40,184 nt of DNA from Lachnospiraceae bacterium (GTDB taxonomy: Bacteria > Bacillota > Clostridia > Lachnospirales > Lachnospiraceae), in contig JAFZQN010000150.1 of NCBI GenBank assembly GCA_017620375.1, positions 1 to 40,184 on the forward strand, written 5' to 3'. Positions 33,626 to 40,184 of this stretch are shown here, piece by piece. The position numbers and the translations under genes were made by a program. Under the pieces are notes generated by a model. It was not told where the DNA came from. It worked only from the letters and a program-made list of their open reading frames with translations, and made no database searches. Positions within the stretch are counted from its first letter, which is position 1, and each line of letters starts with the position of its first letter.

Positions 33626-33678
33626 TTTAGTTATGAGGGTATTGATAAATTTAGTATTAGAAAGAGAGGTGTACGTGT

Positions 33679-34140
33679 ATGAAACGTTTGTGGGTCTTAG
33701 GAGTAGTCTTTACAGTAGCCATGATATTCTTTGCTTTGCCTAATAAAGAGATACATGCTGAAGAAAATGTTTGGTTAAACGAGGAAAGCTTTAGCGAATG
33801 CTCAGTTGAAAACAACTCAACTGATGATGCTAATAATCGGTATATAAATACAATTTCTGATTATACTACATTTACCGATTATGATGGATCTGGTACACTT
33901 CAATTTTATGTTAAATTGACAGCTACTTTTATATATGATGGAAGTAGTGCAACTTGTATAACAAGTGGTGCGTCAGACAATATTTTAAATTCTGATTGGC
34001 AGTGCGTATATTTAACCACAGGGAGAACGGGGAATGTTGCATGGGCGAGTTTTAAATATACTCATACGCCATCAGGATTTACAGTGGAAGATACAATTCA
34101 TATGTCTTGCAGCGCTACAGGAAGTATTGCGAAGTACTGA
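33679..34140 (+). CDS. small secreted protein, BlaI/M56-linked
   Basis: A protein of 153 residues with a signal peptide (1-27, IHA-EE). The mature part is Ser/Thr-rich and beta-like (TLQFYVKLTATFIYDGSSAT, GNVAWASFKYTHTPSG) with four Cys. General style resembles the secreted protein at 9874, but the two are not clearly homologous by eye. Third gene behind the blaI/M56 promoter, so likely part of that response. Confidence 0.65.
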   Translation: MKRLWVLGVVFTVAMIFFALPNKEIHAEENVWLNEESFSECSVENNSTDDANNRYINTISDYTTFTDYDGSGTLQFYVKLTATFIYDGSSATCITSGASDNILNSDWQCVYLTTGRTGNVAWASFKYTHTPSGFTVEDTIHMSCSATGSIAKY

Positions 34141-34193
34141 TAGTTCGAATATTTTGGATGATTGTACAGCAAACAATAATTGATGTGGGTATT

Positions 34194-34230
34194 GAGAGCC
34201 GCCTATTGAGAGCCGGCTCTCATATTTTTA
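34194..34230 (+). terminator. terminator after the secreted protein gene
   Basis: GAGAGCCG (34194-34201) can pair with CGGCTCTC (34214-34221), and an alternative palindrome GAGAGCCGGCTCTC competes; TATTTTTATT follows. Confidence 0.75.
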
Positions 34231-34243
34231 TTATAGTTCGATA

Positions 34244-35665
34244 TTATTGGAATAAATCTTCGGCAGTTAGTTCATTTGTGACTACTCCACTGTGACTGTT
34301 GCGGGCGAGCCCGTTTGCGGAGATGAAGGTAAGATGAACGGCTTTTGTTGTTTTGGTTTCTCTGCGGAAGGTTTCTATTTTGTTGCGGAGGTTATTGGCA
34401 TAAAGTGCATCAATTGAGTAGGCTCCGGTTGTGTACTTTATTTCTGCAATATTTATGACATTGTCAGATCTGTCAATTATTAAATCTACTTGTGCTCCCG
34501 GAGTTGATACTGTACTTCTCCAAGCGTATTCTGAACTTTCTACTCCTGATATCCCCAGAGCAGTCTTTATCTGAACAATGTGGTTCAGACATACCGTTTC
34601 AAATGCCAGTCCGCTCCATGCATAATAACTGGGTGTTCCTAAATATTTTAACCAGGATGAAAACTTACGCTTGTCAGGAAAAGCCAAGCAATATAGAGTA
34701 AAAGGATCGATTATCTGGTAGTAAGCATTATTGACCTGATGTTTAAAGTTATTATATTTTCTTATGAAACCACATTCGCATAGTTCTTTTAGTGCTTTGG
34801 TCAAAGGGGCACCGTCTTCTAATTTGGCTTTTTCTATCAATTCAGTTCTTGTCATACCACAGCGACGTTTTGCAAGGGTTTTTATAATATGAAGATGTTT
34901 TTTGGGGTTTTTAAAAAGAGAACCGAAAAGCCGGTCAAACTCATTATAAAGGGCTCCTTTTTCATTGAATAACAGAGCGTCAATATTTTGAGCAAAACTC
35001 ATCCTTCTGCTGACCAGTCCCATATAGTAGGGTATTCCGCCAAATATCATGTAACTCTGGATTATATCCTGACGGTCTATATCTATCCCGTTTCCTTTAT
35101 AGAATTCTTCGCATTCTCTTAGAGAAAAGGGCATCAGATGAAGTTGTTTGGTGATACGGTTATAAAATCCACCGTTATCAGTGAGAATATTTCCTATTAT
35201 CCAGGAAGTGGCAGATCCGCATACAATCAGAAGGATATCCGATTGAGATGAAGCCCAACTGTTCCAAAAGAAATCAAGTGCGGTTTTAAAATTGGATCTT
35301 GCGGTATCAAACCATGGGAGTTCGTCAAGAAATATGACGCGCTTTCCCGACACAGGATCTCTATTGACTTTGTCACTGTTAAGGAGTGCTTTAAGCCTGC
35401 TGAATGCTTCACGCCAGGTTTTTGGAGGTTTTTTTTCCGTACTCCCATATTCTGACAGGCTTTCATGAAAGTATTCCAGCTGTTCTTTAATGCCTACTCC
35501 GTTAACACCTGTAGCATAAAAGGCAAATCTTTGATCAAAGAATTCTTTTATAAGGAAGGTTTTTCCGACACGTCTTCTTCCGTATACTACAAGAAATTCG
35601 GGACGGTTTGATTCTAAACAATCCATGAGGTTTTTTTGCTCTTCTTTACGACCGATTATATTCAT
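34244..35665 (-). CDS. AAA ATPase with DUF234 nuclease-like C-terminus
   Basis: A protein of 473 residues. Walker A GRRRVGKT (29-36), Walker B VIFLDELPW, sensor CGSATSW, then a winged-helix-like middle (GMTRTELIEKAKLEDGAPLT, LCECGFIRKY) and a C-terminal DUF234 part with GAQVDLIIDRSD ... IAEIKYT, the Asp / Glu-x-Lys core of PD-(D/E)XK nucleases (~395-410). Family members are common in archaea and anaerobes; activity is unproven. GGAGC precedes the ATG by 5 bases. It stands alone behind its own repeat-bearing promoter. Confidence 0.85.
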   Translation of the reverse strand: MNIIGRKEEQKNLMDCLESNRPEFLVVYGRRRVGKTFLIKEFFDQRFAFYATGVNGVGIKEQLEYFHESLSEYGSTEKKPPKTWREAFSRLKALLNSDKVNRDPVSGKRVIFLDELPWFDTARSNFKTALDFFWNSWASSQSDILLIVCGSATSWIIGNILTDNGGFYNRITKQLHLMPFSLRECEEFYKGNGIDIDRQDIIQSYMIFGGIPYYMGLVSRRMSFAQNIDALLFNEKGALYNEFDRLFGSLFKNPKKHLHIIKTLAKRRCGMTRTELIEKAKLEDGAPLTKALKELCECGFIRKYNNFKHQVNNAYYQIIDPFTLYCLAFPDKRKFSSWLKYLGTPSYYAWSGLAFETVCLNHIVQIKTALGISGVESSEYAWRSTVSTPGAQVDLIIDRSDNVINIAEIKYTTGAYSIDALYANNLRNKIETFRRETKTTKAVHLTFISANGLARNSHSGVVTNELTAEDLFQ

Positions 35666-35692
35666 AGATGCTCCTTTTTGTGAATATTACGC

Positions 35693-35783
35693 TATAATTG
35701 TCTGAAATTGGGGTTTCTATATATATTTCAGACAATTATAAGTATAAAAACAGCATATAATTGTCTGAAACAATTATATTATA
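35693..35783 (-). promoter_or_regulatory. promoter with three TAATTGTCTGAAA repeats
   Basis: The unit TATAATTGTCTGAAA lies at 35693-35707 and 35756-35770 (63 bp, six helical turns apart) and inverted at 35726-35740. A minus-strand -10 TATAAT (35778-35783) abuts the last unit; TTGCAA 16 bp upstream may be -35. The same design, with different sequence, precedes the other ATPase genes. Confidence 0.65.
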
Positions 35784-35830
35784 CACTAAAACAGATTTTT
35801 TGCAATATATAATTAAATAAAAAATAACGA

Positions 35831-35859
35831 TTGACATAATGATTAAATTATGCTATACA
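35831..35859 (+). promoter_or_regulatory. sigma-A promoter of the TRAP permease gene
   Basis: TTGACA (35831-35836), 17 bp, TATACA (35854-35859), 44 bases before the start codon. Confidence 0.75.
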
Positions 35860-35902
35860 TAAGCTATTGGTAATAATGCTATAAGAAAGAAGGATTACTT
35901 TT

Positions 35903-37261
35903 ATGGGTATGTCATTTGCGTATCTGGGAATTATGATAGCCGTTACGCTTTTATGGGTACTTCTTTTAAAAAGGCCCATCTACGAGGCTATACTGGTTAG
36001 TTTCCTGACAGTAGTTACCGTCGGAGGAAAGTGGGGAAATATATTTGATTATATTCTTTCCGGTCTTAAAACCTCACTTCTTTATTCAATGTTTGTATTT
36101 ACCGCTATGTCGATCATACTTACCAAAACAGGTATCATCGATGCAACGGTTGAGATAATCCTTGCACTGCTCGGACGTTTTACCGGCGGTGCCGGATATG
36201 TGGCAGTTATCTCAAGTACCTTTATGGGTGCTCTTTCGGGTTCCGGCCCCGGTAACGTTATGGCTACCGGTTCCATCAGTATCCCCGCTATGAAGAAGTC
36301 CAATTTCCCGCCCGAGCTGGCAGGTAATATCGAAGTGGCTTCAAGCTGTCTTGGAAATATGATCCCTCCTTCGGCTACCATCGTTGCAGCGCTCGGCGTA
36401 TTAAACGGACTGTATCCCGAGGCGGAATATTCGACAGGCCAGTTCTGGATGGCATGCTGGGGATGTTCTGTATGGTTCATCTTACAGAGACTTATAATGG
36501 TATATATCTTCTGCAAGAAGTACAAGGTTAAGCCTTTGCCTAAGGAGGAAATTCCCAAGCTTGGCGAGACCATCAAAAAAGGCTGGAGAGGTTTACTCCT
36601 TCCCTTCATTATATTTATACCGTTCCTTCTTGACTATCTGTTCAAGGACAGCTTCTTTACCGACAGACTCGGAAAAGACGGTGCCAAGTTCATGTCAAGC
36701 TCACTGTTATACTTTATAGCAGGTATCGCTGTTATCTACGCTATGATCGTAGTAAAGAAGAAGGATCATGTTAAGCTTCCCGCTATGGTTAAGGGCTTTG
36801 GCGAGAGCATCAAGAGTATAGTTCCTACCATCGCAGTATGTCTCGTAGGATATATGTTCGGCGCACTGTTTAACGACCTTGATATCGCAGGCGGTATTCA
36901 GGCAGGTATCGGTTCTCTTAACTTAGGCAGAGTAGGACTCAGTATCATCATCCCGCTGCTTACATGTATTATGGGTATCGCTATAGTAGGATCCTCCATG
37001 GTAGTAGTATTCGGTGCGATCTTTATCTCGCTGTTTACCGCTGTAGGTGTAGATCCTCTGCTCGTAGCAGCTATGCTTCCCTGTATCTGTGCGGTTATGT
37101 CGAACATGGTTCCGCCCATCGCTCCTGCATTCCTTGCCGGTACCACACTATCGGGAGGAGATTTCAATAAAGCAGTAAAAAACGATATCTGGTGGATCGT
37201 GGTACAGTATGTTCTTGAAGTAGTAATACTTCTGGGTGCACTTCCCGTATTCGGAGTGTAA
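35903..37261 (+). CDS. TRAP-type transporter large permease (DctM-like)
   Basis: A protein of 452 residues with about 12 membrane helices. The conserved loop STFMGALSGSGPGNVMATGS then IPAMKK and SSCLGNMIPPSA is the DctM/fused-permease signature; a second copy-like loop VMSNMVPPIAPAF lies near the C-terminus. It imports an organic acid or similar solute driven by an ion gradient. No solute-binding protein gene is in the window, which is unusual; the following small membrane protein may stand in for the DctQ subunit. Confidence 0.85.
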   Translation: MGMSFAYLGIMIAVTLLWVLLLKRPIYEAILVSFLTVVTVGGKWGNIFDYILSGLKTSLLYSMFVFTAMSIILTKTGIIDATVEIILALLGRFTGGAGYVAVISSTFMGALSGSGPGNVMATGSISIPAMKKSNFPPELAGNIEVASSCLGNMIPPSATIVAALGVLNGLYPEAEYSTGQFWMACWGCSVWFILQRLIMVYIFCKKYKVKPLPKEEIPKLGETIKKGWRGLLLPFIIFIPFLLDYLFKDSFFTDRLGKDGAKFMSSSLLYFIAGIAVIYAMIVVKKKDHVKLPAMVKGFGESIKSIVPTIAVCLVGYMFGALFNDLDIAGGIQAGIGSLNLGRVGLSIIIPLLTCIMGIAIVGSSMVVVFGAIFISLFTAVGVDPLLVAAMLPCICAVMSNMVPPIAPAFLAGTTLSGGDFNKAVKNDIWWIVVQYVLEVVILLGALPVFGV

Positions 37262-37323
37262 CATAAGGATCATAAGGACATATGTTAGAGCAGGACTACC
37301 TGCAGAAAGGAAAAGGACAAGAT

Positions 37324-37602
37324 ATGAAAGATAAGCTTGTTAATATTATAAAGATAATATTCGGTATAGGCACTGTAATATGTCTATTAGTCGGCGGCTT
37401 AAGTTTCTTCGGATATCTGGCAGCCATTATAATAGGAGGAGATACAGCGGCTTCCATATGTAAGTTTATATATAAGGATATGTATCCGGTACTGGTACTT
37501 ATATCTACCAGTATGATCATCCTCGGAGTGATCAAGCTTTATATCTGTGGCGAAGCAAAGAGCAGCTTCAGTAAGAGCAAGAAAGAAGAAAAAGCTGAAT
37601 AA
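37324..37602 (+). CDS. small membrane protein beside the TRAP permease
   Basis: A protein of 92 residues with two to three hydrophobic segments (IIKIIFGIGTVICLLVGGLS, FFGYLAAIIIG, VLVLISTSMIILGVIKLYI) and a Lys/Glu-rich tail. Start chosen at ATG 37324 (AAGGAC upstream); an ATG at 37282 has its ribosome site too close. Placed 62 bases after the permease gene. Too short for a normal four-helix DctQ (~160), but a reduced small subunit is possible. Confidence 0.6.
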   Translation: MKDKLVNIIKIIFGIGTVICLLVGGLSFFGYLAAIIIGGDTAASICKFIYKDMYPVLVLISTSMIILGVIKLYICGEAKSSFSKSKKEEKAE

Positions 37603-37624
37603 GGATAGAACAGTTCTTAGTACA

Positions 37625-39793
37625 ATGAAAAAGATATATGAAAAAACAAGGGTTTTGGTCGGCGGGATCATTGAGAAAATGAAGAGGCTGCTTTCAAAGC
37701 CCTTTGTTTTTGAAAAAAACAAAAAAACCAAGATCATGCTGATCGTCAGACTGGCGATATTTTTAGTGTTCGCCCTGGTCTTTATATTTAATAAGGATCT
37801 GTATTATGTAGTAAAGAAATCCGGTGCGAAGAAAATATATTTTGACAGGATCGTTTTCTTAAGCCTGATATCCGCTGTCAGTATTTTGCTCCCGGTGGTC
37901 AAACTGAAAGTATCAGAACGCGCCTCGTATACTATCCAGTTCTTCATGATACTGGGCGGTATGCTTGCGGCACTCGGGACGGGTGAATCCGTATTTAGAT
38001 ATGACTGGAGGGATCTGAAGCTTACTCCCATCATATTTAACCTTATGATCATGTTTGCCATATTTACTGTATTTTATCTTATCAGCAACAGGATCAAGTT
38101 CGGAGTGCTATGCGTATATGCGATAACGGTCCTGTTTGCCGTAGTGAATTATTACGTGGAAAAATACAGGGGCGAAGCCATCAGCGCAGGCGATCTTTAT
38201 ACTGTCGGTACAGCACTTAATGTCATCGGTGATTACAGTATCAGGATCACATGGCCGATCTTTAAGGCACTTTGGTCAATCCCGGTGGTATTTGGTCTGC
38301 TTACTTTTCTGCCCGCTGAACACAGGAGGGTTTCGGGATGGAAAAGACTGTATTATGTCGTCCCCGGGGTAGTCTTGGTCATATTTGTATTTTCGTTTTT
38401 TGTAAATTCCGATTATCCTTTGGAACAGGGGATAAAGGTAAAAACGTTTAATCTCAAAAAAACTTACAAGAGTAACGGTGAACTGTTGAATTTTGTGAGG
38501 GGCTTTTATTACATGCGGATATTCCCGCCGGAAGGGTATTCATCCAAGGCGGCTGAGGAATTGATGAACACCAGCGGATATGTCAGTGACAGAGCTGACT
38601 ATGATGACGGGCAGGAAAATCCCAATATCATATTTATTATGAATGAAAGCCTGACCGACTTTACCCGGTTTGAAAATGCGCAGTTCTCGGAGGATCCCAT
38701 GCCGTTCATACATAGCCTTACGGGGCAGGATAACGCCATCGTCGGCAGGCTTGATGTGGATGTGTTCGGAGGTAGGACCGCGATCACGGAGTACGAGACC
38801 ATTACCGGTAACTCGGCTGCCTTTTTCCCGGCGGATGCAGTACCGTATGCACTGTATGTAAAGAAGCTTCAGCCTTCGATGACCTGGAATATGAGAGATA
38901 TCGGATATTCCGGAAATATGGCGTTTCACCCTTATAAAGCCAACGGTTACAGCCGTCCGAGGGCATATCCTCTTCTCGGATTTGAGAAATTCGTGGCACT
39001 GGAGGATATTAAAGGCAGCCTGACAAAGGATGATTATCTGAGAAAAGTGGTTTCGGACAGTGCGGATTATAAGCAGCTGATAAAACTGTATGAGGAGACA
39101 AGAAAGACTTCTGACGATCCATTCTATATTTTTAATGTGACCATGCAGAACCATGGCGGCTATGATGCTGATTTCAGTAACTTTACGCAGACGATAACGC
39201 TGTCAGGAAAAGCTTCATCATACAAGGAGTTCAAACGCTTTGTAAACCTGATGAATTATTCGGATAAGGCGTTTGAAGAGCTTACATCATATTTTTCGAA
39301 TGTGGATGAACCGACGATCATCGTTATGTATGGGGATCATATGCCCGGGCTTGGCAGTGCTTTATACAAGGAATTGTTAGGGTATTCGAAGGGACAGGCA
39401 GAATCGTACAAACTTTTCTCATATTACAGGACACCGCTCATAGTCTGGGCCAATTATGATATCAACAAGGACGGCCGGTATAACGAGAGACTGCAAAACA
39501 TCAGCGTGAATTATCTGTCGGCGGTTATCATGGATATAGCGGGGCTCCCTATGACGGCATATCAGAAGTTTTTATCGGATATGCAGAAAGAGATACCATC
39601 CTTTACCCAGCACGGCTATATAGACAAAAAAGGTGTATTTTACGAGCCGGACAATACTAACTCACCTTATTATAAGAAGTGGGTATACCGGTATCATATG
39701 TTTGTACATAATAATCAGTTTGATGAGGAGGATCGGACAGACTCATTCTTTATGTTACAATCGGATGAAAACGAAATGAATAAAAATGACTAA
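37625..39793 (+). CDS. LtaS-like lipoteichoic acid synthase / sulfatase-fold enzyme
   Basis: A protein of 722 residues from the ATG at 37625. Five membrane helices fill the first ~260 residues; the outer sulfatase-fold domain follows with metal-binding Glu341 (FIMNESL), nucleophile Thr385 (GGRTAITEYE), the motif TITGNSAAFFP, His in QNHGGY, and Asp571-His572 (YGDHMPG). It would polymerise glycerol-phosphate from phosphatidylglycerol into lipoteichoic acid outside the membrane. A GTG at 37547 in frame, overlapping the small gene, would add 26 basic residues; neither start has a well-spaced ribosome site (AAGGA is 18 bases from the ATG). Together with the dlt-like operon it points to envelope polymer synthesis. 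Confidence 0.85.
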   Translation: MKKIYEKTRVLVGGIIEKMKRLLSKPFVFEKNKKTKIMLIVRLAIFLVFALVFIFNKDLYYVVKKSGAKKIYFDRIVFLSLISAVSILLPVVKLKVSERASYTIQFFMILGGMLAALGTGESVFRYDWRDLKLTPIIFNLMIMFAIFTVFYLISNRIKFGVLCVYAITVLFAVVNYYVEKYRGEAISAGDLYTVGTALNVIGDYSIRITWPIFKALWSIPVVFGLLTFLPAEHRRVSGWKRLYYVVPGVVLVIFVFSFFVNSDYPLEQGIKVKTFNLKKTYKSNGELLNFVRGFYYMRIFPPEGYSSKAAEELMNTSGYVSDRADYDDGQENPNIIFIMNESLTDFTRFENAQFSEDPMPFIHSLTGQDNAIVGRLDVDVFGGRTAITEYETITGNSAAFFPADAVPYALYVKKLQPSMTWNMRDIGYSGNMAFHPYKANGYSRPRAYPLLGFEKFVALEDIKGSLTKDDYLRKVVSDSADYKQLIKLYEETRKTSDDPFYIFNVTMQNHGGYDADFSNFTQTITLSGKASSYKEFKRFVNLMNYSDKAFEELTSYFSNVDEPTIIVMYGDHMPGLGSALYKELLGYSKGQAESYKLFSYYRTPLIVWANYDINKDGRYNERLQNISVNYLSAVIMDIAGLPMTAYQKFLSDMQKEIPSFTQHGYIDKKGVFYEPDNTNSPYYKKWVYRYHMFVHNNQFDEEDRTDSFFMLQSDENEMNKND

Positions 39794-39797
39794 AATC

Positions 39798-39829
39798 AAG
39801 GCTGCAGCGGGATTGTTGCAGCCTTTTAA
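39798..39829 (+). terminator. terminator after the LtaS-like gene
   Basis: AAGGCTGCA pairs with TGCAGCCTT around GCGGGATTGT, then TTT. Confidence 0.85.
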
Positions 39830-39869
39830 AAAATTAAACAAAAAAATCAAAAAAAGATTAAAAAAAGTG

Positions 39870-40151
39870 TTGACAATCAAAAATACGGGTGATATAATAC
39901 CATTTGCTGACGCGCTCCGGAGTGTTGTTTAAAAGGAGTGTAGAACAGCACAGAACCTTGATAACTGAATAGCATGACAACCTTGAAATTTCCTAAAATT
40001 TCATCACATGATAAAACATGTGAGTCACTTGAGATAGTGACGAGTTGAACGTTAACATATAGCGATATATGTTAAACCCAAACACAGTAATAACGGACAT
40101 TAATGAAAGCTTACTAAGTAAGCTGGCGTTGATCCGACAAAGAACAAACTT
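39870..40151 (+). promoter_or_regulatory. rRNA operon promoter and leader
   Basis: TTGACA (39870-39875), 17 bp, TATAAT (39893-39898): full consensus as expected for rRNA. The ~250-base leader holds no gene; GAACCTTGATAACTGAATAG (39954-39973) is a phrase often seen before clostridial 16S genes, and small hairpins (for example ACATGATAAAACATGT, 40006-40021) are present. Confidence 0.85.
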
Positions 40152-40184
40152 TAACATGAGAGTTTGATCCTGGTTCAGGATGAA
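40152..40184 (+). rRNA. 16S ribosomal RNA, 5' end only
   Basis: AGAGTTTGATCCTGG at 40159 is the universal 16S start; by E. coli numbering base 1 falls near 40152. The gene runs off the window. Position 40174 (E. coli 23) is T where most bacteria have C (GGTTCAG instead of GGCTCAG). Confidence 0.95.

Overview
The window looks like a chromosomal segment of an anaerobic Firmicute of the Lachnospiraceae (Butyrivibrio/Roseburia-like). This is inferred from the AT-rich coding style, consensus sigma-A promoters with 17-bp spacers, a T-box leader before tyrS, BlaI/M56 regulator pairs, BspA-type repeats, and the clostridial-type 5' end of a 16S rRNA gene at the right edge. No species can be named from the sequence.

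Left part (1 to about 14,100) is an accessory region, visibly more AT-rich than what follows. It opens with two minus-strand AAA ATPase genes, one cut by the window edge, and a group II intron 3'-end remnant between them. Then come five cassettes, each started by a near-identical ~100-bp element (R1-R5 at 1704, 4451, 7059, 8355 and 10315). Each element contains an ECF-like promoter (TGTCCC, 16 bp, CGTTAT) and a conserved untranslated leader that folds into two hairpins. The cassettes carry: a helveticin J-like class III bacteriocin plus a secreted leucine-rich protein (R1); a secreted C39-like peptidase plus a lipoprotein (R2); a membrane-anchored protein (R3); an ECF sigma factor, its membrane anti-sigma and a small secreted protein (R4); and a small secreted protein followed by a MacB-type ABC ATPase and a large FtsX-type permease (R5). 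Because the sigma gene itself sits behind the element, I infer an autoregulated ECF regulon for a bacteriocin-like or envelope-active secretome, with an RNA-level control layer. Gene remnants pointing the other way are cut at two cassette borders. This is the best candidate for an undescribed system here.

Middle part (14,040 to 25,400): a radical SAM gene (overlapping the permease end), a HelD-type helicase with an unexpected GH31 N-terminal-like domain at its C-terminus, a BlaI/M56 pair whose promoter is bracketed by two palindromic operators, a third AAA ATPase behind an 18-19-bp repeat array, a truncated paralogue of an anti-sigma gene, and a second ECF sigma/anti-sigma pair.

Right part (25,390 to 40,184): T-box-controlled tyrS; a dlt-like operon (adenylating enzyme, carrier protein, MBOAT acyltransferase, SGNH protein) for cell-envelope acylation; a second BlaI/M56 pair with a secreted product; a fourth AAA ATPase with a nuclease-like tail; a TRAP-type large permease with a small membrane protein; a lipoteichoic acid synthase-like enzyme; and the promoter, leader and first bases of an rRNA operon.

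A second theme runs through the whole window. All four promoter-bearing AAA ATPase genes (1-89, 367-1578, 21721-22875, 34244-35665) have a promoter embedded in their own private short repeats, different for each gene but similarly placed around -35 and -10, suggesting that each has its own cognate DNA site.
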